From: Eubacteriales bacterium
GTDB taxonomy: Bacteria > Bacillota > Clostridia > Christensenellales > CAG-138
Assembly: GCA_021373115.1 (NCBI GenBank)
Contig: JAJFTI010000006.1
Span: 1-64,000, forward strand
Direction of reading: 5' to 3'
Length of the DNA stretch: 64,000 nt
In this document: positions 14,754 to 24,336 of the stretch, piece by piece
Layout: every line of letters begins with the position of its first letter
Numbering within the stretch: position 1 is the stretch's first letter
Made by a program: the position numbers and the translations under genes
Notes under the pieces: generated by a model
What the model saw: the letters and a program-made list of their open reading frames with translations, nothing else
What the model was told of the DNA's origin: nothing
Database searches by the model: none

Positions 14754-16256
14754 ATGGAGATGGACAGAAAAGCAGGAATGAAAACCTGGATTTTTCCGCT
14801 CTGTCTGCTGCTTTCCGCAGTTTTTCTGCTGATCTGCACGAAGAGTTCGCCGCTCTACCCGCTCAACGACTGGGTCGATACGAATATTTACTTCACCATC
14901 GGTAAAGGGATGATGCGCGGGTATGTGCCGTATGTTGACCTTTACGATCAGAAAGGGCCTGTGGCGTTCCTGCTTTACGGGCTTGCTTCGCTGGTTTCCG
15001 ATACGTCGTTCTTTGGCGTTTATCTGTTGGAGATACTGGCGTTTTCCGGGTTTCTTTTCGCGTCCTACCGGACGATATCGCTCTATACAAAACGCGCCGC
15101 CTGGGCGCTGCCCGTGCTTGCCTTTTGTGTGCTGGGAAGCATGAGCTTTTCGCATGGCGGCAGTCTCGAAGAGCTTATGGCTCCGCTGCTGGCCTTTTCC
15201 CTGTACGATACGATTCGCTATTTTAAGACCGCGTACCCCAAACCGGCTTCTTATGGGATGGTTGCGCGAAACGCGGCGTTCGCAGGCGTTTTGCTCTTTG
15301 GAAAATTCACCCTGCTTGCGTTTTATATTGCCTGGATGGGCGTTATTGCCGTTTCACTGCTCGCCGCCCGCCAATGGAAGCGCGCGGTCGGCGCAAGCTT
15401 ATTGTTTCTTTGCGTAATGTTTGCCACGGGAATTCCATGGCTGATCTATTTCGGCGCAAACGGTGCGCTGGAGGAGTTCTTTCATTATTATTTTTATCAA
15501 AACATGTTCGGCTACTCCTATCTGGAGGATCCCGTTTGGCTGAACATGATAGTTGCGGTCGTCAAAGGCGTTGGTGCGTTCTTCTATCGCAATCCGCAGA
15601 TTTCGCTGCCGATCCTGCTGGGCTTCGGCTGGATTCTGACCAGAAAACGCGAAGCGGTGCGGCTCGTGGAGAAGATCAACCTTGTGCTTCTTTTTGGGCT
15701 GCTGGCGCTCGGCATCTACATGGGTGGACAGGGATACCGGTATTACGGCCTTGCGCTGACGCCGTTTCTTGCGCTCGGCTTCATCCCGATCCTGCAATTC
15801 GTGGATTCGAACATGAAACAACCGCGAAACAACAGGATTCGGCCGATGCTTTACGCGGGGATTGCCGTGCTGTCGCTGGGAGCCGCGTTTCTGACCACAA
15901 GCAACCGGTATCTGCTTCTTTACCCGTACGAGGAAACGCCGCAGGCGCGCTTTGCCTCGATCATGCGCGAGCGAAAGACGGAACCGGAGATTTCCCTGTT
16001 CTGCTTTGCGTTTCCGGACGGCGGATTTTACCTTGCGGCGGATGTGATCCCCGCCTACCGGTACTTTGCGACCTCCAACGTCGGGCTACCCGAAATCGGG
16101 CGGGAACAGGCGCGCTATCTGCAGGAGCGAAGCGCGGAATTTATCATAACACGCAATCGCGGCGAGACGCAGGAAGGCTATCGCCTGCTGGATACTCAGG
16201 TATTTTGGAGTGAAGGATACGATGACGAATATCGCTTATTCCAGCGCGCAAACTAA
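14754..16256 (+). CDS. GT39/PMT-like polytopic glycosyltransferase
   Basis: 500 residues with about nine or ten membrane helices. The first large extracytoplasmic loop carries acidic residues in LNDWVDTNIYFTIGKGMMRG, then PYVDLYDQKGP. This is the arrangement of GT-C (GT39/ArnT-like) glycosyltransferases, which use a polyprenyl-phosphate sugar and an acidic catalytic residue in loop 1. Repeated GYRYYG and NVGLP-containing C-terminal soluble parts follow. Donor and acceptor are not identifiable. The GGGAGGCAGG SD precedes ATG 14754; ATG 14760 is also possible. The 3' end overlaps the LRR lipoprotein by 35 bases. Confidence 0.75.
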   Translation: MEMDRKAGMKTWIFPLCLLLSAVFLLICTKSSPLYPLNDWVDTNIYFTIGKGMMRGYVPYVDLYDQKGPVAFLLYGLASLVSDTSFFGVYLLEILAFSGFLFASYRTISLYTKRAAWALPVLAFCVLGSMSFSHGGSLEELMAPLLAFSLYDTIRYFKTAYPKPASYGMVARNAAFAGVLLFGKFTLLAFYIAWMGVIAVSLLAARQWKRAVGASLLFLCVMFATGIPWLIYFGANGALEEFFHYYFYQNMFGYSYLEDPVWLNMIVAVVKGVGAFFYRNPQISLPILLGFGWILTRKREAVRLVEKINLVLLFGLLALGIYMGGQGYRYYGLALTPFLALGFIPILQFVDSNMKQPRNNRIRPMLYAGIAVLSLGAAFLTTSNRYLLLYPYEETPQARFASIMRERKTEPEISLFCFAFPDGGFYLAADVIPAYRYFATSNVGLPEIGREQARYLQERSAEFIITRNRGETQEGYRLLDTQVFWSEGYDDEYRLFQRAN

Positions 16257-17913
16257 GCGCGCGGCAAACCGAACCGTATGGATTCGCGCGGCGGCTGCGC
16301 TGCTGCTTTGCGCGCTTGCGTTGACCCTTGCCGGATGCGACCTGTTTAAGGACCGCTCCGCGACCGAACTGGTGATTTCCGATGCGGCGGAGATCGATGT
16401 GGACGATCTGGTGAAATACGAGAGCCTGGCGCTGCTGGATCTTCGCGCGGCGGCGGTTGAGCCGGACCTGTACCGGCAACTGCAAACCGCCATGCCGAAA
16501 TGCCGCATTCTCTGGAGCGTACCCATCGGTTCGCAGCGGTTTGACAACCAGCTTACCGAGCTGACGCTGCCCGCGGATACGGATGCGGAAATGCTGGAGC
16601 TGCTGAACTATTTTCCGAATCTTTCGCGCGTGGACGCCCGCGCGTGCAGCTGCTATGACGCGCTGATGAGCAAGAGCATAGAGATGAGCACCGTTTCGTT
16701 CGTCTGGCAGGTTGCGATTGCGGATGTCACCGCGCTGAGCACGGATGCCGCGCTCGACGTCTCCGGCAAAACCGTTGGCGGAGGAGAAGCGCTTATGACC
16801 GCGCTGGCGCATTTGCCTTCGCTGACAAGCGTGGATATGACCGAGACGGACGTTTCCGAGGCGGATGCGGAAGCGCTCGGCGTGCGCTTTCCGGATATTG
16901 AATTCTTGCGCACGCTGGATGTCTTTGGCGTTAAGGTGAATTCGGACGCGACAACGCTGGATCTGACGGGCGCGCAGTCGCTCGACGACACGGCGCTGAT
17001 TGATAAACTTGCGCCGCTGACAAAGCTGACCAGCGTGAACCTTGCGGGACAGACCCTGTCGTTTGATACGATGGCGGCGCTGAAGGAGCGGTATCCCTTT
17101 ATTCAATTCTCGTTTACCTTCGAGCTGTTTGGCCAGCAGCTAACGCCCGAAACGACCGAACTGGACCTAAGCGGACAGACGTTTACGGAGGTTCAGCAGG
17201 TCAGCGAGGGGCTGATGCATCTGCCTGCCCTAGCCGCCTGCAACCTCTGCGGCAGCGGGCTGACGAACGAGCAGATGCTGGAACTCAAAGCGGCTTTTCC
17301 GAACGTGAAGTTCGTTTGGTATGTGGACATCGGAGCCTGGCGGGTACGTACGGATATTGAGGCATTCTCTACGGCAAACCACAAGACTTTTCCAAGCGGC
17401 GCGGGCGAGTACACCGGCGACGGCAGAACCTCGCTGACGAACGAGGAGACGGCGATGCTCCAGTACTGTACCGACCTCGTTTATCTTGACCTTGGCGGCA
17501 ACAAGATTTCCGACGTGTCGTTCGTTCAGTATTTACCTAAGCTGCGCGTCCTGATTCTGGCGACCAACAAGATTACGGATATCACGCCGCTTTCCGGTCT
17601 GGCGGAACTGGAATACCTCGAACTGTTCATCAACTACGTTGCGGACGTCAAACCGCTTTCGGGCTTGAGCAAACTGGCCTACCTCAATATTGCCCGAACG
17701 GGCGTTACGGATGTGACCCCGCTCGAGTCGATGAAGCAGCTCAAGATGCTCTGGATTATGAACAACAAGATTGAGGATGCGAATCTGAAAACGCTTGCCG
17801 AAGCGCTGCCGGATTGCACCATCTCTACGCGGGGATCCAACTCCACTGCGAATGGCTGGTACGACACGGAGATCTATCGCGAGTTCCGGGAGAAGTCCGG
17901 CCTGCCGGAGTAA
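16222..17913 (+). CDS. Leucine-rich-repeat lipoprotein
   Basis: 563 residues. A basic N-terminus and hydrophobic stretch end in the lipobox LTLAGC (about residue 35), so it is anchored outside the membrane. Several divergent repeats of about 70 residues follow (TTLDLTGAQSLDD and TTELDLSGQTFTE type). The C-terminal part (about 420-530) has canonical internalin-like LRRs such as LVYLDLGGNKISDVSFV and LEYLELFINYVADVKPL. The role is probably protein or glycan binding at the surface. ATG 16222 is preferred; GTG 16210 is in frame, but AAGGAT lies just upstream of 16222. It overlaps the GT39-like gene and precedes the NAGPA-domain gene by 94 bases. Confidence 0.82.
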   Translation: MTNIAYSSAQTKRAANRTVWIRAAAALLLCALALTLAGCDLFKDRSATELVISDAAEIDVDDLVKYESLALLDLRAAAVEPDLYRQLQTAMPKCRILWSVPIGSQRFDNQLTELTLPADTDAEMLELLNYFPNLSRVDARACSCYDALMSKSIEMSTVSFVWQVAIADVTALSTDAALDVSGKTVGGGEALMTALAHLPSLTSVDMTETDVSEADAEALGVRFPDIEFLRTLDVFGVKVNSDATTLDLTGAQSLDDTALIDKLAPLTKLTSVNLAGQTLSFDTMAALKERYPFIQFSFTFELFGQQLTPETTELDLSGQTFTEVQQVSEGLMHLPALAACNLCGSGLTNEQMLELKAAFPNVKFVWYVDIGAWRVRTDIEAFSTANHKTFPSGAGEYTGDGRTSLTNEETAMLQYCTDLVYLDLGGNKISDVSFVQYLPKLRVLILATNKITDITPLSGLAELEYLELFINYVADVKPLSGLSKLAYLNIARTGVTDVTPLESMKQLKMLWIMNNKIEDANLKTLAEALPDCTISTRGSNSTANGWYDTEIYREFREKSGLPE

Positions 17914-18007
17914 CGGGTCTTTCAAGGTACGCGAATGCTCCAAGCGGGCGAAGAGACGCGCGGCTTTGACCGGCTTGGGAGGACAAGACAGGAAAGGGAA
18001 ACGAAGT

Positions 18008-20530
18008 ATGAATCGTACGCTGCGTGTTCTGACACTGCTCATTGCGCTGCTGCTTTGCCTTACCGTTTGCCCCGCCGCGCTGGCGGACGGAGAGGGGGAG
18101 TCCGCCCGGGATCTCACCGCGGACTGCGCAATTGTTATGCCGGAAGCGCTGCAGGAGAAAGCTCACCGGATTACGGACGGATGGATTGAGAGCTATCAGG
18201 CGTTTTCCGCCAAGCATACGCTGGAGATTAACCTGCCTGCCGATCAGGCGGCGCAGGGGGTGTATTTCGAATGGTATACCCTGCCAAAGGATTATTTACT
18301 GGAGGAGTACGACGCGACGGGTACGCTGGTTTCCAGCTATGAAAAACAGCCGTTCGTGAACTGCTATTTTCCGATTGACGAATCAGTTACACGGCTGTCG
18401 CTCGTTTTCCATTCCGACGCGGAGCTTTCCGATCTTCGCATCTATGGGGCTGGAACACTGCCGGCGGATATCCAGCGCTGGGAACCGACGCTGGAGACGG
18501 CGGATATGCTCTATATCGCTTCCACGCCGCAGGCGGCGGTGACGGACTTTTTCGGTGTGCTCGCGGCATATACGGTGGAACATGAGATTCCGTCCGCGCT
18601 CGTTGTGCTGGCCAGAGAGACCAGAACCATGCAGGAAGGTCTGCTCGCAGGGCTCTGGAAACTCGGAGTGGCCAATTATCCGCAGTTTGGATCGTTCGAA
18701 AGTTTAAATAACGAATCATATAAACGGGTACGCGGTTTCTGGGGCGTTGGGACGACAACGAAATTCGTTCAGTCCACACTTGCGCGGTACAACGCGCGTA
18801 TTGTGCTGACGCATACTCCGGGCGACCTTGCCTACGACGCCGCCGCGCGCTATTGCGCGGAGGTGGTGCAGAACGAACTGGCACAGCGCGGCGAGGACGA
18901 CTATACGAGCGTTCAAAAGCTCTATCTCGCTTCCCCGGAAGGCGCGACTACGCTGGATTGGAGCAAGCCGCTGATTCTATTCGACGGTGAGTCCGCTCTC
19001 GAGGCGGCAAACGAGGCGTATACGGAAAATCCCGGCATGCAGGTGTTCCATAAAACGCTGAATCCCGCCGCGGTGTTCCAGCTGGATTATACCATGGTTG
19101 GCGAAGATACCGGCGCGGGCGATCTGCTCGAAAACATCGACACCGCCGCGTTGACGAACTATATCGTACCGACTCCCAGCCCAACGCCATCTCCGGAACC
19201 CACGCCGGAACCCACACCGCAGCCTACGCCGCAATCCCTGTTTCAGGAGGATACGCCGCAGACGCAGGAGTCGTCCGGCACGGCTGCCTTGGAGCGCTAT
19301 CTGCTCCTTGGCGCCGCGGGGTTGCTGCTTCTCGGCGCGCTGATCGGGATTTGCGTTGCGATAGGGAAGGGACGCTACCTGACGGCACGATACAGCCTTG
19401 GGCGCGCGGTATTCGCGGCGTTCCTGCCACTGCTGATTACGGGCGCAATTGCGGCGGCGTTCCTGCTGTTTGTGCGTCCGCTGATTCTGGCACACTTTGC
19501 TTCACAGGCGCCGCAGGAAACGGTTGCCAGCGCAACGCCGATGCCGGCGGATACGCCGGAGTCCACGCAGGAACCGGTACAAGAAACGACGGAGCCGGAA
19601 GCGGAGACGACCGAGGACGCGGCTGCAAACACGGATGAAGCGAGCGACGCGGACGACCAGTATTTCCGTTCGGAGAGCGATCCGCCGGAGGTCGTTGTGG
19701 CCGACGCGGAGAACGGCCACTGGGAATACAGAACCGATACGCTTTCCATTCTTATCGATCGAACGATTGTGACCGAACCAAAGCTGAACCGTATCTATAC
19801 GGCCGAAATCCGCATGCGCGGGGAAGACGCGTTTCGCACCATGCAGGCGGCGGAGAACCGAAACGGTATGGGATCGATCCATCCATGGGTGCTCGCGCGG
19901 GACGGACAATGCGTCCTGATGGTTACAGGGGATAACCTGATTCAGAGCGACGATGTGTATAAGGGCATCATCATCCGCGGCGGGATTGTCTTTCAGGATC
20001 GTAAGGCAGTTGGCTCCATGGCGATGTACCCCGATATGACCATGCGCCTGATCGACGCGAATTCTACGAATGCAAGCGAGCTGCTGATGGACGGCGCACG
20101 GGATGTATTCTCGTTTGGTCCCGTTCTGGTTTCGGACGGCGTGGTGAATTCGGCCGCGGCGGAACATCGCCTGAGCCGGAGGAATAATCCGAGGACCGGA
20201 ATCGGCATGATTGAGCCGGGTCACTATATTGTCATTGTTGTGGACGGCCGCCAGCCGGACTACAGCGTCGGCATGCTGCTCGACGAGTTCGCCCAGCTTT
20301 TCGTAGAACACGGCTGCAAGGTTGCGTATAATCTGGATGGAGGCGTTTCGGCCTGCATGGTGTTTATGGGCGAGCAGCTGAACCGCCACGGGAACAAGCG
20401 CGTGGGCACCTATGAGGATTCCTACCAGCGCCGCATTCCGGACGGGCTTGCATGGGGCTATTCGGATCTGGTGCCGGATTCCGACGACCCGATCTACAAC
20501 ACAGGCACGAGCGAAGTGCCGACGCCGTGA
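18008..20530 (+). CDS. Degenerate PIG-L domain fused to NAGPA-type phosphodiester glycosidase
   Basis: 840 residues. A signal peptide (about 1-26, ending PAALADG) leads into a PIG-L-like region (about 165-330). Landmarks of that family are clear (GLLAGLWKLGVANYPQFGSF, ARIVLTHTPGDLAYDAAARY), but the metal/catalytic HPDDE is replaced by TPQAAV and the later HxxH is lost, so this part is probably a pseudoenzyme. A Pro/Thr-rich linker (about 396-420) and two membrane helices (about 440-462 and 478-502) follow, then an acidic linker. The C-terminal NAGPA/DUF2233 domain (about 590-835) has IVVDGRQPDYSVGMLLDEFA and the diagnostic NLDGGVSACMV. It likely removes or transfers a phosphodiester-linked sugar at the cell surface. 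ATG 18008 matches the signal peptide; an in-frame codon further upstream overlaps the LRR gene and is rejected. Confidence 0.82.
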   Translation: MNRTLRVLTLLIALLLCLTVCPAALADGEGESARDLTADCAIVMPEALQEKAHRITDGWIESYQAFSAKHTLEINLPADQAAQGVYFEWYTLPKDYLLEEYDATGTLVSSYEKQPFVNCYFPIDESVTRLSLVFHSDAELSDLRIYGAGTLPADIQRWEPTLETADMLYIASTPQAAVTDFFGVLAAYTVEHEIPSALVVLARETRTMQEGLLAGLWKLGVANYPQFGSFESLNNESYKRVRGFWGVGTTTKFVQSTLARYNARIVLTHTPGDLAYDAAARYCAEVVQNELAQRGEDDYTSVQKLYLASPEGATTLDWSKPLILFDGESALEAANEAYTENPGMQVFHKTLNPAAVFQLDYTMVGEDTGAGDLLENIDTAALTNYIVPTPSPTPSPEPTPEPTPQPTPQSLFQEDTPQTQESSGTAALERYLLLGAAGLLLLGALIGICVAIGKGRYLTARYSLGRAVFAAFLPLLITGAIAAAFLLFVRPLILAHFASQAPQETVASATPMPADTPESTQEPVQETTEPEAETTEDAAANTDEASDADDQYFRSESDPPEVVVADAENGHWEYRTDTLSILIDRTIVTEPKLNRIYTAEIRMRGEDAFRTMQAAENRNGMGSIHPWVLARDGQCVLMVTGDNLIQSDDVYKGIIIRGGIVFQDRKAVGSMAMYPDMTMRLIDANSTNASELLMDGARDVFSFGPVLVSDGVVNSAAAEHRLSRRNNPRTGIGMIEPGHYIVIVVDGRQPDYSVGMLLDEFAQLFVEHGCKVAYNLDGGVSACMVFMGEQLNRHGNKRVGTYEDSYQRRIPDGLAWGYSDLVPDSDDPIYNTGTSEVPTP

Positions 20531-20560
20531 CGTCGGGGTTTGACCGCGCGAAGTATAAAC

Positions 20561-20591
20561 AAGAGCCTGCCGATATGACGGACAGGCTCTT
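20561..20591. terminator. Terminator between convergent NAGPA and Ig-repeat genes
   Basis: An AAGAGCCTG/CAGGCTCTT stem with a 13-base loop and moderate T-rich sequence on both sides, between two convergent genes. Confidence 0.65.
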
Positions 20592-20645
20592 TCGATTTAA
20601 TAAATTCGCTGATCAAGTATGATTTGCTCGAGGATTGTGCAGGCT

Positions 20646-22727
20646 TTACCTGCGGCGCCTGCGGCGCGGCGCGTTGAGAATCTGCATGGTAAGCAACACG
20701 ATGCCAAACAGCAGGATGATGCCGCCGCAAATATAGACCCATGAGTATGTGCCGGCTGTATCGGGCTCCAGCAGCGTCTCCTCGGTGCCATTCGACTCGA
20801 ACATGCGCGTTTTTCCGCTGTATTCGGCCTGAATCGGCGTATAGTTTCCGTCCCCCGCATGGCTGACCTTGATGGAGTAGGGTTCGCCCTCAAGCGCGGT
20901 GACCATAACCGAATAGGTATCGTTCAGCGTCCCCGCGGCGGGCGTAATCTTGCAGCCGGAAAGTTCAAAGTCGAGCGCGCCGGTTCCGCTGCCGCCGGTG
21001 AGGTGGATTTCAAACGAATCGCCGGAGTAAACGCTGTCTTTCCAGCCGGTGACGGCGAGGGTGGTCTGCGCAACGCCGGAGGTTGTGCCGCAAACGGTTT
21101 GCGGGGCAGCCGCTTCATAGGTTGCGTCGCCGGCCTTGTTGACGCTGACGGAATAATCCTTGCCCGCAAGCGGGAAGACCGAAATAACGTAGACGCTCGT
21201 TTCGCCGGACTTTAAACGCGCCGTGCAGCCCTCGTCCGTCGTAACGGTGGTGGCTCCGGTTCCGCTGCCGCCGGCGACGGTCATTTCAAACGAACTGCCC
21301 GCGGGAGCCGCTTCGTTCCATTGATCGACGCGAAGCGCGGGCTGAACGCCCTTGCCGCTCTGACCGTGGTAGGTGCGAGTCTCGGCGGACTCATAACGAT
21401 TCGACCCATCCATCAGCGCGCTGAGCGAATAACCGCCCGCCGAGGTGACGGTGACGGTGTAGTTCGTTTCCGTCGTGCCGGTGGCCGGGGAAACGGTGCA
21501 TCCGCTCGCAGCAAAGTTGATTGCCGCGCCGGCTACGCCGCCTGTAATGCGAATGGGGAATGAATCGTTGCAATTCTTCGTTTCCGCCCAGCCGGAAACG
21601 GCGAGCGAAGGAGAACCCGCCTTCTGCGCGATTCCGTTGGCGGCGGAGGATACGTCGAAGTACCCGTAGTTGCCGGGGCGCGTCGCGGTCAGCGCATAAG
21701 GCCCGACCGAGTCGATAGTAACCTGATATTCGTCCGAACCGAGTTTCTCAACGGAGCATCCGAGCGGGGTAAGCGAGATTGCTTCGTTCGTGCTCCCGCC
21801 GGAGATATGCGCGACAAAGGAATCCCCGCAACTGGCGTCTTCCACCCAGTCCTCAATACGGATCGGCGCCTGATTGGATTTGCTAGCGCAGCCGCTGAGC
21901 CGCGCGGAATAAGCGCTGTTATAGTTGCCGTTGCCGTCCATCATCGCGGTCAGCTCATATGCGCCGACGCGCGTAACCGTTATTTCGAACAATGTGTTCT
22001 CGTCGCCGACGGCGGGAGAAACCGTGCAGCCGTCGGTTTGGAACGTGATCGCGCCGCCGGTGCTGCCGCCGGAAACGCGAATGTTGAAGCGGTCGTAATA
22101 ATCGCTTCCGCCGCCCCAGCCGTTGATGTTGAGCGGAAGCTGATCCGCCTTTCCGGCTACTCCGGTGCGCGTGACGCGGCGATCCTGCATGCTGTCCGAC
22201 ACAGCGGTAACGGAGTAGGAACCCGAACCGGTAATGGTTACGGTGTATACGCCGTCTCCGGCGCCGGTCTGCGGGAAGACGGTGCAGTTGGTTGCGGAAA
22301 ACGAAACGGGTTCGTCCGAAGCGGCGCCCGAAAGCGTGACATCGAAACTATCCCCGCAGTTACGCGCGCCCTGCCAGGATTTTATCGCAAGCGCGTTCGC
22401 GTCCATGATGGAGAATTCGGATGCGCTGTTGTCAACGGGGGATTCCGAAGCAGGCTGGAACTGAACGATGTTCTCCTCCGGCGCCTGCGCGGCGGGCTCC
22501 GCCGGAGCCTCCTCCGCAACGCGGAAGGACTGCAGCAACGTCTTGGTTGCCGCGCTTGCGGGTTTATAAGCAAAAATAACGGCGAGGCCAAAGAATAAAA
22601 TGAATGCGATAAATGTATATGCTCTGCGCTTGGCGCGCCTTTTTGCATAGCGAACAGACCGATCGCGGCTTGCGTTACGGTAGGGTGAAACGGCGTTCGA
22701 ATTGCTGTACCTATCCGCCTGACCCAT
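20646..22727 (-). CDS. Membrane-anchored protein with six Ig-like repeats
   Basis: 693 residues. A basic N-terminus and single membrane helix (about 36-56, AYTFIAFILFFGLAVIFAY) leave the bulk outside. Six repeats of roughly 85-95 residues follow, each opening with a tryptophan strand (IKSWQGARNCGDSF, INGWGGGSDYYDRF, VTGWKDSVYSGDSF and so on) and containing GGS/GG-A and GCTVSPA-type strands. The C-terminus has a second membrane helix (SWVYICGGIILLFGIVLL) and six arginines, like a cell-wall-protein tail without a sortase motif. ATG 22727 with CGGGAG upstream is chosen over the in-frame start at 22763. It is probably an adhesive or scaffold surface protein; no enzymatic motif is seen. Confidence 0.8.
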   Translation of the reverse strand: MGQADRYSNSNAVSPYRNASRDRSVRYAKRRAKRRAYTFIAFILFFGLAVIFAYKPASAATKTLLQSFRVAEEAPAEPAAQAPEENIVQFQPASESPVDNSASEFSIMDANALAIKSWQGARNCGDSFDVTLSGAASDEPVSFSATNCTVFPQTGAGDGVYTVTITGSGSYSVTAVSDSMQDRRVTRTGVAGKADQLPLNINGWGGGSDYYDRFNIRVSGGSTGGAITFQTDGCTVSPAVGDENTLFEITVTRVGAYELTAMMDGNGNYNSAYSARLSGCASKSNQAPIRIEDWVEDASCGDSFVAHISGGSTNEAISLTPLGCSVEKLGSDEYQVTIDSVGPYALTATRPGNYGYFDVSSAANGIAQKAGSPSLAVSGWAETKNCNDSFPIRITGGVAGAAINFAASGCTVSPATGTTETNYTVTVTSAGGYSLSALMDGSNRYESAETRTYHGQSGKGVQPALRVDQWNEAAPAGSSFEMTVAGGSGTGATTVTTDEGCTARLKSGETSVYVISVFPLAGKDYSVSVNKAGDATYEAAAPQTVCGTTSGVAQTTLAVTGWKDSVYSGDSFEIHLTGGSGTGALDFELSGCKITPAAGTLNDTYSVMVTALEGEPYSIKVSHAGDGNYTPIQAEYSGKTRMFESNGTEETLLEPDTAGTYSWVYICGGIILLFGIVLLTMQILNAPRRRRRR

Positions 22728-22835
22728 ACGTTTCTCCCGAAATTTGTCTGTAAATACACCCACGAAAGAGCCCGGTTGCTCACCTTGCCACGATGTAACA
22801 CAAACGTTACGATATATTCATGGAAATTTAATATT

Positions 22836-22864
22836 ATACTATCGTTTTATGTACACATTGTCAA
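22836..22864 (-). promoter_or_regulatory. Promoter of the Ig-repeat gene
   Basis: Minus strand TTGACA (22864-22859), 17-base spacer, TAGTAT (22841-22836). The leader of about 110 bases includes a GTAAC/GTTAC inverted repeat (22795-22810). Confidence 0.7.
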
Positions 22865-23009
22865 GGAAAACAATCAAATCCTAGTGCTTAATTTTAGTTC
22901 GCAACACAACGGGTTGGGGTTGTTGCGTTGCGTTCACAGATTATTTTCTTCTTAATTTTGGAGAATTCTGCATAAGAAACAGCTTGAAATCAGGCATGTG
23001 GGGAAGCAG

Positions 23010-23038
23010 TTTCACTTTTTATGCCAATTTGGTATAAT
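23010..23038 (+). promoter_or_regulatory. Promoter of moeA
   Basis: TTTCAC, 17-base spacer, TATAAT, about 85 bases before ATG 23123. Confidence 0.7.
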
Positions 23039-23122
23039 GAGAACGAATTATGAATGAAAATTCACTCTTTTTGGCCTGTTTTGTGGTCGGGCCAGAGGGG
23101 TGTAAACAATACGGGAGGGCTC

Positions 23123-24325
23123 ATGCTCCAGGTTATTCCGCTGGAAAAAGGGCGTGAAAGGCTGGCATCCGAGGCGGCGCTGCGCACGGTTCGCGCGGAA
23201 CGTGCGGAATGGAATCGCGCTGCCGGGCGCGTGCTGGCGGAGGATATTGTGGCGGGCGAGGATCTGCCTGCGTTTTCGCGCGCGAGCGTGGACGGTTGGG
23301 CGGTGGTGGCCGCGGATACCTTTGGCGCGTCCGCCTCTCTGCCGGCGCTGCTACGGCTCGCGGGCGAGGTCAAAATGGGAGAGCACGCTTCGTTTGCGCT
23401 CCAGCCCGGATCATGTGCCGCGGTTTGGACGGGCGGAGAACTGCCGCGCGGCGCGGACGCGATGGTGATGCTGGAGGAGGCGGAAACGCTTTCCGGCGGA
23501 ATCGTCGCGGTGGAAACGCCAACCGTACCCGGCCGGCACATTGTGTTTCGCGGCGACGACACGCGGCGCGGAACGGTCGTCTTTTCGAAGGGAAAGCGAC
23601 TCTCCCCGCGCGATATCGGCGTGCTCGCGGCGCTTGGCGTCTCGAAGGTACCGGTTGCCAAGCGGCCGCGCGTTTGCGTGCTGTCCACGGGCGACGAGTT
23701 GGTCGATCCTTCCGAAACGCCGGTTGGCGCTCAGATTCGGGACTGCAACGGCCCCATGCTGACCGCCGCTTGCGAACGCGCGGGTGCGGAAGTGCTGCTG
23801 TGCAGCCGCGTGCCGGATGACGAAACGGAGCTTCTGGAACGAATGCGAAGCCTCGCGGAATACTGCGACCTTCTGCTGCTGTCCGGCGGCAGTTCGGCGG
23901 GCGAAAAGGACGCGGGGGTACGCTGTCTCGGCGCTTTGGGCGAGGTATTTTTCCATGGGCTGGCCGTAAAACCCGGAAAACCGGCGTTCGCGGGAAAAAT
24001 CGGCGGCTCGCTGGTAATTGGGTTGCCGGGTCATCCGGCGGCGGCCTGCCTGATGTTCTGCGAACTGGTGCTGCCGTTGCTTGCCGCGCTGCAGGGGGAG
24101 ATTCACTGGCAACGGACGCTTCCGGCGCGGCTCGCCGCCGCCGTACCCTCAAACCACGGGCGCGAGGAACTGGTTCCGGTTCTGCTTGCGGGGGAGGAAG
24201 CGAACCCGGTGATCAGCAAATCCGGCCTGATTGCCGCGCTTGCCCGCGCGGATGGATATATCCGGATTCCGCGGGATACGGAAGGGCTTTTAACGGGAGC
24301 GCGCGTTGACGTTATTCTATTTTAA
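23123..24325 (+). CDS. moeA: Molybdopterin molybdenumtransferase MoeA
   Basis: 400 residues. It inserts molybdate into adenylylated molybdopterin. The MoeA N-terminal motif FSRASVDGWAV, the central VLSTGDELVDP (MPT-binding, MoCF_biosynth) and LLLSGGSSAGEKD are present, with GLPGHPAAACLMF and the C-terminal domain IV (VPVLL...GLIAALARADGYI). ATG 23123 follows GGGAGG; an in-frame codon at 23054 is too close to the promoter and adds unrelated sequence. It is 11 bases from a second, fused MoeA gene, so the two are probably cotranscribed. Confidence 0.94.
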   Translation: MLQVIPLEKGRERLASEAALRTVRAERAEWNRAAGRVLAEDIVAGEDLPAFSRASVDGWAVVAADTFGASASLPALLRLAGEVKMGEHASFALQPGSCAAVWTGGELPRGADAMVMLEEAETLSGGIVAVETPTVPGRHIVFRGDDTRRGTVVFSKGKRLSPRDIGVLAALGVSKVPVAKRPRVCVLSTGDELVDPSETPVGAQIRDCNGPMLTAACERAGAEVLLCSRVPDDETELLERMRSLAEYCDLLLLSGGSSAGEKDAGVRCLGALGEVFFHGLAVKPGKPAFAGKIGGSLVIGLPGHPAAACLMFCELVLPLLAALQGEIHWQRTLPARLAAAVPSNHGREELVPVLLAGEEANPVISKSGLIAALARADGYIRIPRDTEGLLTGARVDVILF

Positions 24326-24336
24326 ACGAGGTTTTT

